The notes under the pieces: model-generated
What the model saw: only the letters and a program-made list of their open reading frames with translations
Told to the model about the DNA's origin: nothing
Database searches by the model: none
Assembly (NCBI RefSeq): GCF_015668515.1
Contig: NZ_JADPFO010000001.1
Span: forward strand, 1,266,823-1,330,822
Origin: Paraclostridium tenue
GTDB taxonomy: Bacteria > Bacillota > Clostridia > Peptostreptococcales > Peptostreptococcaceae
Direction: 5' to 3'
Length of the DNA stretch: 64,000 nucleotides
In this document: piece by piece, positions 42,444-50,722 of the stretch
Layout: each line of letters begins with the position of its first letter
Numbering within the stretch: the stretch's first letter is position 1
Made by a program: the position numbers and the translations under genes

Positions 42444-42846
42444 CTTCATTCTCCTTTAGTTTGTTTATTACATCCATTGTGTTGTACATATTCTTATTAA
42501 ATTTAATTTTATTAAATTTAACTTTTTTAAATTTAGAAGAATTAAATTTTAATTTATTACTACTCTTTTTATTTTTTTCAATTTCTTCTAAATCTGCTTT
42601 GTTTAAGTCTCTTACTCTTTCTACATTATTAGGTGAGATTAGTAATACACACCCTTCATCTCCAGTTTTTAAAACTATTAAAAAAGTATCTTTACTAATG
42701 CTCACCTTTTCTATTACTTTTGCATATCTGTATATGCCCATATTTTGTAAACTAAGTCCATTCATCTTGTGTGCTATTAAAATTATTAAAAACATTAAAA
42801 TTATAAATGCGCTTAAATTTACTAAATATCGTAACATTTCATCCAT
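42427..42846 (-). CDS. fliO: flagellar biosynthesis protein FliO (FliZ-like)
   Basis: The protein has 139 residues: one N-terminal membrane helix (about 9-27) and the FliO core GIYRYAKVIEKVSISKDTFLIVLKTGDEGCVLLI. The C-terminal 50 residues are a basic Asn/Phe/Lys repeat region (KFNSSKFKKVKFNKIKFNKN). FliO chaperones assembly of the FliPQR pore. It occupies the position between motB and fliP; fliL, present there in C. difficile, is absent. It overlaps fliP by 17 bases. Confidence 0.75.
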   Translation of the reverse strand: MDEMLRYLVNLSAFIILMFLIILIAHKMNGLSLQNMGIYRYAKVIEKVSISKDTFLIVLKTGDEGCVLLISPNNVERVRDLNKADLEEIEKNKKSSNKLKFNSSKFKKVKFNKIKFNKNMYNTMDVINKLKENEDANIK

Positions 42847-42880
42847 AATAAGTTACTTTTGCTCCTTTTTTCTATTGAGA

Positions 42881-43645
42881 TTATTTGCTTTGATTTTTAG
42901 TGTCTTGTGTTTGTTTATTTTGTTGTGATTGATCATCTTTTTGATCTACAATTAAGATATCAACTCTTCTATTTATAGCTCTATTTTCTGGTGTAGAATT
43001 ATCTACTAAAGGTTTAAATTCTCCATATCCTTTTACTGCAAATCTTGTTGGTTTTATACCTTTTTTCTCAACAAAGTAACTAACAACACTTACAGCTCTT
43101 GCTGTTGATAAGTCCCAGTTTGATGCAAATCTTGAATTATGTATAGGAACATTATCAGTATGACCTTCTACTAAAATATCATTATCCATTCCATTTACTA
43201 AAGTAGTTATAGTATCTAGAGCTTGTATACTAGTTGGTTTTAATTCATCTCTACCAGAATCAAATAATATAGTTTCATCTAATTGTAATATTATACCTCT
43301 GTCTTCTTGTCTTACTTTTATAACATTATTAAGATTATTGTTTTGTATTGCGTTATTTACTTTTTTCTCTAAATCATCTTTAACTTCTTTGACATCTTTT
43401 TTGGCTTTATCAATGTCAACTTTTATATCATTTATATCCATTACTTTTGTCACAGCTGTAGATCCTTTTAAAGATTTTTGTAATGCTTCAGATAATTGTT
43501 TTAACTTTTGACTGTCTACAGCAGACATTGAATATAGCAATATAAAGAAAGTAAGAAGTAAGGTTATAGTATCTGCATAGGTGTCCATCCAAGAACTTTC
43601 ACCCATATCATCATTTTTTCCTCGTCTTCTATCTCTACGCGGCAT
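42881..43645 (-). CDS. motB: flagellar stator protein MotB
   Basis: About 254 residues: a cytoplasmic basic start, one membrane helix with the proton-binding Asp (Asp25 in TYADTITLLLTFFILLYS), a periplasm-side linker, and an OmpA-like peptidoglycan-binding domain (VEGHTDNVPIHNSRFASNWDLSTARAVSVVSYF). The start is placed at ATG 43645 with GAGGGTG 9 bases upstream; the frame extends four codons further to a GTG. It overlaps the end of motA. With MotA it forms the stator that drives rotation. Confidence 0.93.
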   Translation of the reverse strand: MPRRDRRRGKNDDMGESSWMDTYADTITLLLTFFILLYSMSAVDSQKLKQLSEALQKSLKGSTAVTKVMDINDIKVDIDKAKKDVKEVKDDLEKKVNNAIQNNNLNNVIKVRQEDRGIILQLDETILFDSGRDELKPTSIQALDTITTLVNGMDNDILVEGHTDNVPIHNSRFASNWDLSTARAVSVVSYFVEKKGIKPTRFAVKGYGEFKPLVDNSTPENRAINRRVDILIVDQKDDQSQQNKQTQDTKNQSK

Positions 43646-44441
43646 TTGCTGATCCACCCTCTAACTTATTATAGTAAGCCTTCTTCTCTTTTGTTGTTAA
43701 AAAGTTTACTAGCTTCTCTTCTATAACTCTAGAGCTATCTCCATTTTGGATACTCATTATTCCACAAATCATCATATCCATACGTTCACACTCTTTTTCA
43801 CCTTTTATTTGAATATTAGCTCCTAATGGACTTAATACTGCATTTGCCATTAATGCTCCATAAAAGGTAGTTATTAATGCTGCTGCCATACCTTTTGCTA
43901 TAGTATCTGGAGTTCCCATATCTGATAGCATTTGTATAAGTCCTATAAGTGTACCAACCATACCAAATGCTGGTGCATATGCTCCCCAAACTTTATAAAT
44001 TTTAGCACCTTTATTAAAGTTATTCTCTGCCTCTGCTACTTCTATTTCTAGAATTTCTTTTACATCTTCCATATCAATTCCATCTATTGCTAATTCTAGA
44101 CCTTTTCTTAAGAAGTCATCTTCTATTTCAGATACTTCTTGTTCTACTGCAAGAGGTCCATCTTTTCTAACTTTTCTAGCTAATTCTTTAAATTGATCAA
44201 CTAAATCCACTTTGTTAATATTTCCTGATCTTAAAGTTTCTTTTGTTGCTTTAAATCCTGCTTTTACATCATCCATAGAGAATGTTATAAGTACTGCTGC
44301 AAATGAACCACCTACTGTTATGGCTAAAGAGGGTGCATCTACAAATGCACCTATCCCTGTACTTCCTAAAGATATTCCTAATGCAACGAATCCAAAAACC
44401 AGTACAAGTCCTATGGGAGTTAATATATCACTCTTTTTCAT
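43635..44441 (-). CDS. motA: flagellar stator protein MotA
   Basis: The protein has 268 residues and four helices. Motifs: PSLAITVGGSFAAVLITF, ELARKVRKDGPLAVEQEV, FGMVGTLIGLIQML and GMAAALITTFYGALMANAVLSPLGANI. It forms the pentameric proton channel around MotB that generates torque against FliG. It begins 14 bp after flgE, so the small flbD gene found there in relatives is missing. Ribosome site AGGAGG. Confidence 0.95.
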   Translation of the reverse strand: MKKSDILTPIGLVLVFGFVALGISLGSTGIGAFVDAPSLAITVGGSFAAVLITFSMDDVKAGFKATKETLRSGNINKVDLVDQFKELARKVRKDGPLAVEQEVSEIEDDFLRKGLELAIDGIDMEDVKEILEIEVAEAENNFNKGAKIYKVWGAYAPAFGMVGTLIGLIQMLSDMGTPDTIAKGMAAALITTFYGALMANAVLSPLGANIQIKGEKECERMDMMICGIMSIQNGDSSRVIEEKLVNFLTTKEKKAYYNKLEGGSANAA

Positions 44442-44455
44442 ATTATCCTCCTAAA

Positions 44456-45301
44456 TTATCTCTTTAAATTTATTATTTCTTGAAGTAATTCATCACTAGT
44501 TGTTATAACTTTACTTGCTGCTTGGAATGCTCTTGTTGTTACTATCATTTCTGTAAACTCTTCAGAAAGATCTATATTTGACATCTCTATTGCACCTTGA
44601 TTTACAAGTCCATGCTTAGTATTAAACATTGGCTCTCCAGAGTTTGCAGTTTGTCCATAAAGATTTCCACTTAAAGACTCTAATCCTTCTGGGTTATGAA
44701 ATATAGCTATTTTTAAAGTTTGAGCATTTTCAACTTTAGTTCCATCTGCTAAAAGATATGATATCTTACCTTCTTTAGATATATTAAATGATAAAACTTT
44801 TTGCATTTTTCCATCTGGGTTTCTTTCTTCTTTTGGGATTTGTATCGGCTTGTTATTTCCTCCCTTATCAACTCCCATAACCTTGTATCCATCAGAAGTT
44901 ACTAAGTTTCCATTTGCATCTAGTGTAAATGACCCATCTCTTGTATATGCATTTTGATTTGGCCCAACTCCTACAACAAAGAATCCATCTCCATCCATTG
45001 CTAAATCTGTAGGTCTTCCTGTTGGTTGTATAGCTCCTTGAGCCATATTTCTAAAGATTCCACTTACCTTTGCACCTATACCAACTTGTCCTGGGTTTAC
45101 CCCTCCTATTACATTAGGATCATCTGCTTTTCCACCAGGAACACTTGAATATATAACTGTTTGATTTAAAGCATCTGAAAATCTTGTAGTTGATTTTTTA
45201 AATCCTGTTGTTCCTACATTTGCAACGTTATTACCTACAACGTCCATCTTAGTTTGATTTGACTTCATTCCACTTATTCCTGAATACATTGACTTTAACA
45301 T
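44456..45301 (-). CDS. flgE: flagellar hook protein FlgE (short form)
   Basis: The protein has 281 residues, at the short end for hook proteins. N-terminal MYSGISGMKSNQTKMDVVGNNVANVGTTGFKKSTTRFSD, central DLAMDGDGFFVVGVGPNQNAYTRDGSFTLDANGNLV and C-terminal EMSNIDLSEEFTEMIVTTRAFQAASKVITTSDELLQEI are classic. It follows flgD and would polymerise on the FlgD cap, with length set by FliK. The missing length is in the variable outer domains. Confidence 0.92.
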   Translation of the reverse strand: MLKSMYSGISGMKSNQTKMDVVGNNVANVGTTGFKKSTTRFSDALNQTVIYSSVPGGKADDPNVIGGVNPGQVGIGAKVSGIFRNMAQGAIQPTGRPTDLAMDGDGFFVVGVGPNQNAYTRDGSFTLDANGNLVTSDGYKVMGVDKGGNNKPIQIPKEERNPDGKMQKVLSFNISKEGKISYLLADGTKVENAQTLKIAIFHNPEGLESLSGNLYGQTANSGEPMFNTKHGLVNQGAIEMSNIDLSEEFTEMIVTTRAFQAASKVITTSDELLQEIINLKR

Positions 45302-45340
45302 AAATTTTATCTCCCTTTTTTATAAATTTATATCTATGTT

Positions 45341-45892
45341 TTACTTATCTTCACTTGCTTTTATAAGAGATCCATACTCTATGGATTTTAACTCACTTGT
45401 TTTATCAACTCTTACATCCATATATACAATTCCATTTTTTACTTCTATACTTTCAACAACACCAGTTATAGTTTTTTTATTTTCTTCTTCATTATCTTTT
45501 GTTTTTCTTATTTCGTTAATATTAATTTCATCTGGGTCATAAGCTTCAATATGCTTTCCTATCATTGAAGATGCTGTACCCATAGCTAGATTTGTCAAAA
45601 CTCCATTTGTTAACCCTTCAATATTACCCATGCTATTGTTTAAATTTTGCATCTGCTCTAAAGTATTAAACTGAGCTAATTGAGTTATATACTGAGTTGG
45701 GTCTTGAGGATTCATTGGATCTTGATGACTCATCTGCGCTACTAATAATTTTAAAAATAAGTTTTTATCGGTTTCTTTTCCAGCCATCACTATAGCTGTT
45801 CCATTTTCAGTTTTATTTGAAGATTTAGTGTTGTTTGTTTTTACATTAGTTTGTTTTATATTTTTTTGAGTTACATTCATAAAATTATTCAT
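45341..45892 (-). CDS. flgD: flagellar hook-cap assembly protein FlgD
   Basis: The protein has 183 residues. The core NLFLKLLVAQMSHQDPMNPQDPTQYITQLAQFNTLEQMQNLN is diagnostic. It caps the growing hook and directs FlgE addition, then is discarded. Ahead of the core is a polar start; behind it is a shortened C-terminal region (about 75 residues) lacking the full Tudor/FnIII domains of enterobacterial FlgD. Ten bases separate it from fliK. Ribosome site AGAGG. Confidence 0.92.
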   Translation of the reverse strand: MNNFMNVTQKNIKQTNVKTNNTKSSNKTENGTAIVMAGKETDKNLFLKLLVAQMSHQDPMNPQDPTQYITQLAQFNTLEQMQNLNNSMGNIEGLTNGVLTNLAMGTASSMIGKHIEAYDPDEININEIRKTKDNEEENKKTITGVVESIEVKNGIVYMDVRVDKTSELKSIEYGSLIKASEDK

Positions 45893-45902
45893 ACTCTAAC
45901 CT

Positions 45903-47111
45903 CTAAGCTAATATATTAAAATTCTCTTGCGAGTTAGCTACTTCTTCTATATCTTCTATAGAACTTACTTGCTTATGATTGTTTCTTTTTTGTTTTCTAG
46001 GTTCTTCTCTTTTTCCAAACTGTTGGCTTAAATTATCTGAAAAGAAATTTTCTGAATTTGACTTCATAGTTACAACTACATCTTTAGCTTTTATACCTAA
46101 ATCAAATAAGTGCTTATTTATATCACTTATATTTTTATTTAACATTTTAAAAGTATCTTCTTTACTTACGTTTATAAATACCTTAGTTGCTTCACTATCT
46201 TTCATAAGCTTTATAGTCATATCCCCTAATTCTTTAGGCTTTATATTTACTTTGATTTCTTCTATATTATTATTTTTTAAATACTTAACCATCTTTATAA
46301 AATCATCTGCCATATTATTTGCTCTTATAGTTACAACTGGCAAATTTTTATTGGCAACTGAATCTTGGATAAAAGCTTTATTAGATACTGTAGAAAAAAC
46401 ACTGACATTTTTATCTAGTATGTTTTCTAAAATATTTAAATCCTTGTCATCTTTTTTAGGTTTCATATCTATGACATTGCTTTTATTTGTATTTGTAGAT
46501 ACATTTAACTCTTCATAAGACTTTAAATTTTTTATCTCATCATCTAATTTTTCAATCATATTTAAGGTACTTAAATTATCTAACTCAACTGGATTTGTTG
46601 TTTTTTCTCCAGTTTTTTTCGACATTTGTTTGATATTTATTTCATGGTTAGGTTTTAATACATTAGATGTTTCTTTTAATAAATTAACTTCTGGTTTAAT
46701 ATCTTTATCATTTTTATCTAAATTCACATTGTTATCCATATTGAAAATTTTATTAAAATCAAAGTCATTACCAAATTCATCTTTAATTAAATCTATTAAC
46801 TTATCTTCATTTATATCGCTTAAACCTAATTGAAGATTTTGGTTATTTAATTTATTAATTATAAAATCCATTTCTTTTTTTATATCATTATCTGTGCTAC
46901 CTATTTCTTTAAATAGTTTCATATTAGAAATAAGATTTTGTAATAATGACATAATATCCATACTATTATCATTACTAGTGTTGTCTTTCTCTAAATCTAA
47001 AGAAGAAATTATATCTTCAAAATCAACACTATTTGATAAAAAACTATTTAAACTAGTCTTTTCAGATGGCCTTTTACTCAATTCTGTAGAAATATTTAAA
47101 TTAAAATCCAT
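45903..47111 (-). CDS. fliK: hook-length control protein FliK
   Basis: About 402 residues, mostly low-complexity Asn/Asp/Lys/Leu sequence (residues 1-270) followed by the conserved FliK C-terminal core (about 280-360, INVKPKELGDMTIKLMKDSEATKVFINVSKEDTF). FliK measures the hook and triggers FlhB to switch to filament substrates. The start ATG 47111 follows AAAGGATGG; the frame's earlier TTG lies two codons upstream. The N-terminal half is expected to be poorly conserved. Confidence 0.85.
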   Translation of the reverse strand: MDFNLNISTELSKRPSEKTSLNSFLSNSVDFEDIISSLDLEKDNTSNDNSMDIMSLLQNLISNMKLFKEIGSTDNDIKKEMDFIINKLNNQNLQLGLSDINEDKLIDLIKDEFGNDFDFNKIFNMDNNVNLDKNDKDIKPEVNLLKETSNVLKPNHEINIKQMSKKTGEKTTNPVELDNLSTLNMIEKLDDEIKNLKSYEELNVSTNTNKSNVIDMKPKKDDKDLNILENILDKNVSVFSTVSNKAFIQDSVANKNLPVVTIRANNMADDFIKMVKYLKNNNIEEIKVNIKPKELGDMTIKLMKDSEATKVFINVSKEDTFKMLNKNISDINKHLFDLGIKAKDVVVTMKSNSENFFSDNLSQQFGKREEPRKQKRNNHKQVSSIEDIEEVANSQENFNILA

Positions 47112-47124
47112 ATACAACCATCCT

Positions 47125-47565
47125 TTATGATATCTTCTTTTTATTTCTTATATATGCATATAAAGCAAATTCATCATTTTCTATTTGCTCTTTTCTTTCT
47201 TCTTCTTTTCTTAACTTTGTAAGTTTATTTTCTTTTAAAGTCTCTAAAGATTTTCTATTTATCTGTTTTTCAATAAAATTATCTTTTGCTTCAGATACCT
47301 TTTTTTCTTTTTCTACTAGCATATTGTTACATTCTTCAATTGTTTGGGTAATAAAATATAAGTAGTTAGATCTAATTTTTTGGCTAATAGTATCTTCAGA
47401 TTCATTAAAGTTTGAGTATCTTTTATAATCAGAATTTAACGATTTAATATTTTCTTCTAATATTTTTTTATCATTCTGAGCCTTTGTATACTCTAATTTA
47501 CTTGCTTCTTCTTCTTTTATTTTTATATCTAATAACTTTTGTAACTTAAACTTATATTTTGTCAC
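47125..47565 (-). CDS. fliJ: flagellar export chaperone FliJ
   Basis: The protein has 146 residues, nearly all coiled coil with high Lys/Glu content: KFKLQKLLDIKIKEEEASKLEYTKAQ near the start. FliJ links the FliI ATPase to FlhA and recycles chaperones. It follows fliI by 15 bp and precedes fliK. The assignment relies on length, coiled-coil pattern and gene order; the sequence itself is weakly conserved. Confidence 0.8.
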   Translation of the reverse strand: MTKYKFKLQKLLDIKIKEEEASKLEYTKAQNDKKILEENIKSLNSDYKRYSNFNESEDTISQKIRSNYLYFITQTIEECNNMLVEKEKKVSEAKDNFIEKQINRKSLETLKENKLTKLRKEEERKEQIENDEFALYAYIRNKKKIS

Positions 47566-47580
47566 TTAAAACGCTCCTTG

Positions 47581-48888
47581 TTATTTAAATATACTTTTTA
47601 ATTCAATTATACTTTTTTCAAATTCAGTTTTTTCATTTACACCTTGTTTTAAAAATGAATTAACTTTATCTATATATTCAATAGCCATATCTATGTTTTT
47701 ATTAGAACCATTTTCATATGCTCCTATATTGATTAGGTCTTCAGCTTCTTTATAAGTTGCTAATATATCTCTAGCCAATGATGCGGCATCTTGATGTTCT
47801 TGTTCACATATTTCTTTCATAAGTCTGCTTACACTGTTTAATATATCTATAGCTGGATAATGATTCTTATGAGCTAAATCTCTGGATAAGACTATATGTC
47901 CATCTAATATACCTCTTACAGTATCTGCAATAGGTTCATTAAAATCATCTCCATCTACTAATACAGTATAAAATGCAGTTATAGATCCATGTTCTGACAT
48001 TCCACTTCTCTCCATAAGTTTTGGAAGTAGTGCAAATACTGAAGGTGTATATCCTTTTTGTGCAGGTGGTTCTCCTATAGCAAGTCCCACTTCTCTTTGA
48101 GCCATAGCAAATCTTGTCACAGAGTCCATCATCAATATGACCTTTTTACCTTGATCTCTAAAATATTCAGCAATTGCAGTTGCAGTTAATGCTCCTTTTA
48201 GTCTCATTAGTGGTGATTTATCTGAAGTTGCACAAACAACTACAGATTTTTTCATACCTTCTTCCCCTAAATCTCTCTCTATAAAGTCAAGTACTTCTCT
48301 GCCTCTTTCTCCTATAAGTGCAATAACATTTACATCTGCTTGTGCAGTTCTTGCTATCATTCCTAGTGTAGTACTTTTTCCTACTCCACTTCCTGCAAAT
48401 ATTCCTATTCTTTGTCCTTCTCCACAAGTTAAAAATCCATCAATGGCTCTAATTCCAGTTGGCATAATATTTTTAATTCTTGGTCTTTTCATAGGATCTG
48501 GAGGTTCATTTGAAAGGCTATATCTTTCTCCACCTAAAATTTCAATATCATCTATTGGATTTCCTATTCCATCAAGAACTTTTCCTAAAAGGTCTTCACT
48601 ACACTTAACACTAAGAGGAATTCCTCTAGCAACTACTCTACACCCAGGTGCTACTCCTGCTAACTCACCTAGTGGCATAAGAATTACATTGTTATTTTTA
48701 AAACCTACAACTTCACAATTTATAGGTTCATCTGCATAATTGTAAACAGTGCATAACTCTCCAACGAAGGATTTTATACCTTCAACTTCTACCGTCAATC
48801 CTATTATTTTAGTAACCTTACCTTCTGCTATTACACCTTTTATATCTAAAACTTTATGTTTTAATCTTTCAAAATCTAAATTTATCAT
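47581..48888 (-). CDS. fliI: flagellum-specific export ATPase FliI
   Basis: The protein has 435 residues. The P-loop AGSGVGKST is at 165-173, with GERGREVLDFIERDLG, the Walker B region VILMMDSVTRFAMAQREVGLAIGEPPAQKGYTPSVFALLPKLMERSG and GSITAFYTVLVDGDDFNEPIADTVRGILDGHI. A homologue of F1-ATPase beta, it helps feed substrates to the export gate. It overlaps fliH by 4 bases (ATGA-type coupling). Confidence 0.97.
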   Translation of the reverse strand: MINLDFERLKHKVLDIKGVIAEGKVTKIIGLTVEVEGIKSFVGELCTVYNYADEPINCEVVGFKNNNVILMPLGELAGVAPGCRVVARGIPLSVKCSEDLLGKVLDGIGNPIDDIEILGGERYSLSNEPPDPMKRPRIKNIMPTGIRAIDGFLTCGEGQRIGIFAGSGVGKSTTLGMIARTAQADVNVIALIGERGREVLDFIERDLGEEGMKKSVVVCATSDKSPLMRLKGALTATAIAEYFRDQGKKVILMMDSVTRFAMAQREVGLAIGEPPAQKGYTPSVFALLPKLMERSGMSEHGSITAFYTVLVDGDDFNEPIADTVRGILDGHIVLSRDLAHKNHYPAIDILNSVSRLMKEICEQEHQDAASLARDILATYKEAEDLINIGAYENGSNKNIDMAIEYIDKVNSFLKQGVNEKTEFEKSIIELKSIFK

Positions 48889-49670
48889 AATAGCTCCTCT
48901 TTTACTTTTTCTATTACACAGTCAATACCTACAATTAATCTTCCTTTATTAGTTTCAATTATTGCATTTCCTGCTTCTATAGAATTATCTGCTAGTACAA
49001 AAGCTTGACCCTTTATAGATTTTTCATTTTTTAGAACATTAATTTTTTCATTTATACTTTCTACATAAACTGAATTTGCTTTAATAACAAAATTTTCGCT
49101 AATTTCATATTCACTTATAACAGACTCTAGTATGTTATTCATCGAATCTATTTCTTTGAATTTTTCTTTAAGTACTTTTTCCGCTATTGTTATACTTAAA
49201 TCTATTATTTGTTTTTTATTTTCCTTTAAATATTCAACAACTTGATTTTTAGAGTCTATTAAAATACTACTTGCTTCTTGAATAATTTTTTCTGACTCTG
49301 ACTTTGCTTTTTCGATATGTTCTTCATAAGCTTCTTTATAGCCATCCTCATATCCATTTTGTAGTCCTTGTGAATGACCTTCTTCATAAGCTTCTTGCTT
49401 TATTTCACAGGCTTTTTCCTGAGCTTCTTCAACAATCTTTGAACTATCTAATTCTGTTTGTTTTAAAATTTCTTCATATTTTTCTTTAGCTTTTAATATC
49501 TGTTTTTCTAATTCTTCTTTAGTTTGTTCTAATTCAGCTTTAATTTCTTCATCTTTTTCAACTTGTTCTTTTAAATTTGTATTATCTAAGTGAGTAGTTT
49601 TTAAAGGTTTAAAACCTTTAAAAACTATCCCATCTGATTTTATAATATTTGTACTTTTAAATGAATTCAT
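48885..49670 (-). CDS. fliH: flagellar export ATPase regulator FliH
   Basis: The protein has 261 residues: an N-terminal region, a long Glu/Lys/Ala coiled coil (about 35-135, with Gly-spaced SQGLQNGYEDGYKEAYEE typical of FliH) and a C-terminal ATPase-binding domain (about 140-261, IIDLSITIAEKVLKEKFKEID). FliH restrains FliI and anchors it to the C-ring. In species with a C-ring the FliH N-terminus contacts FliN, which is notable because fliN appears lost here. It overlaps fliG by 14 bases. Confidence 0.85.
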   Translation of the reverse strand: MNSFKSTNIIKSDGIVFKGFKPLKTTHLDNTNLKEQVEKDEEIKAELEQTKEELEKQILKAKEKYEEILKQTELDSSKIVEEAQEKACEIKQEAYEEGHSQGLQNGYEDGYKEAYEEHIEKAKSESEKIIQEASSILIDSKNQVVEYLKENKKQIIDLSITIAEKVLKEKFKEIDSMNNILESVISEYEISENFVIKANSVYVESINEKINVLKNEKSIKGQAFVLADNSIEAGNAIIETNKGRLIVGIDCVIEKVKEELL

Positions 49671-50709
49671 CTTCTGAACCTCTAGATAATGTTATTTCTC
49701 CAGCATCTTCAAGTCTTCTAACAATATTTACAATAGATTGTTGAGCTTCTTCTACTTGAGATATTTTTACTTTTCCTAGTAAGTCTATTTCTTCTCTTAA
49801 AGCTTGAGATGCTCTTTGAGATTGGTTTTTAAATATAGCACCTGAAACATCTGAAGATGCACCTTTAAGAGCAAATGCAAGATCTTTAACATTAACTTCT
49901 TTAAGAATTCTTTGTATAGCCATATTATCAAGTCTAACAATATCATCAAATATAAACATGTTAGATTTAATTTCTTCAGCCAACTCTTCATTTTTAGACT
50001 CAATGAATTTGATTATGCTCTTTTCTGTTTTTCTATCAACGTTACTTAATATATCTACTAAACTATTAACTCCTCCAGAACTTTCCATATCTAACTTGCC
50101 TAGACTAGTTAACTTTGCTTCTATAGCTTTGTCTATAGATTTTATTACAGCTGGTGCTATGTTAGATGTTGTTCCTATTTTTAAGGAAATCTCAAGTTTT
50201 AATTCATCTGGTAATTCAGACAATACAAGTGCAGCTTTATCAGGTTGAATATGAGATAGTAATATAGCTATAGCTTGTGGACTTTCACCTTGTATACATG
50301 CAAGTATTTGTTCTGGTTCAGCTTTTCTAGCCGAAACAAAAAGTTTTGTGTATGCATCATACTTTATACCTTCTAGCAGCTTAGTTGCCCTTTGACTTCC
50401 TAATGCACCATTAAGTAATGATTTAGCACAATCTATACCACCTTCTATAACAAATTCTTTACCTTTATTTAACTCTATAAATTCTTGTAAAACTTCTCTT
50501 CTCTCTCTTGGTTTAACAGTATTTATATTAGCTATTTCAACACCTATTTTTTGAATTTTTCTATCAGATAAATTTTTTATTACACTTGCAGCTACTTCTG
50601 GTCCTAAAGTCATAAGTAGTATAGCTGCTTTTCTTGCACCCGTAACTCTTCTAAACTTAGGTATGTCTCCTAAGTCAAACGCATTACCTTTAACGCCTTC
50701 TTTTTGCAA
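49657..50709 (-). CDS. fliG: flagellar motor switch protein FliG
   Basis: The protein has 350 residues. Family blocks: TGARKAAILLMTLGPEVAASVIKNLSDRKIQKIG, HIQPDKAALVLSELPDELKLEISLKI (middle domain EHPQ-like zone) and the torque helix region QRILKEVNVKDLAFALKGAS and SQRASQALREEIDLLGKVK. It binds FliF and takes torque from MotA. The TTG start 50709 follows AAAGGGTG by 7 bases. FliG normally couples to FliM, whose gene is not in the operon here. Intact. Confidence 0.95.
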   Translation of the reverse strand: MQKEGVKGNAFDLGDIPKFRRVTGARKAAILLMTLGPEVAASVIKNLSDRKIQKIGVEIANINTVKPRERREVLQEFIELNKGKEFVIEGGIDCAKSLLNGALGSQRATKLLEGIKYDAYTKLFVSARKAEPEQILACIQGESPQAIAILLSHIQPDKAALVLSELPDELKLEISLKIGTTSNIAPAVIKSIDKAIEAKLTSLGKLDMESSGGVNSLVDILSNVDRKTEKSIIKFIESKNEELAEEIKSNMFIFDDIVRLDNMAIQRILKEVNVKDLAFALKGASSDVSGAIFKNQSQRASQALREEIDLLGKVKISQVEEAQQSIVNIVRRLEDAGEITLSRGSEDEFI

Positions 50710-50722
50710 ATAAAATCACCCT

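Noticed and set aside
48443-48739. Plus-strand frame opposite fliI
   Set aside because: Antisense shadow of the strongly conserved fliI coding sequence.
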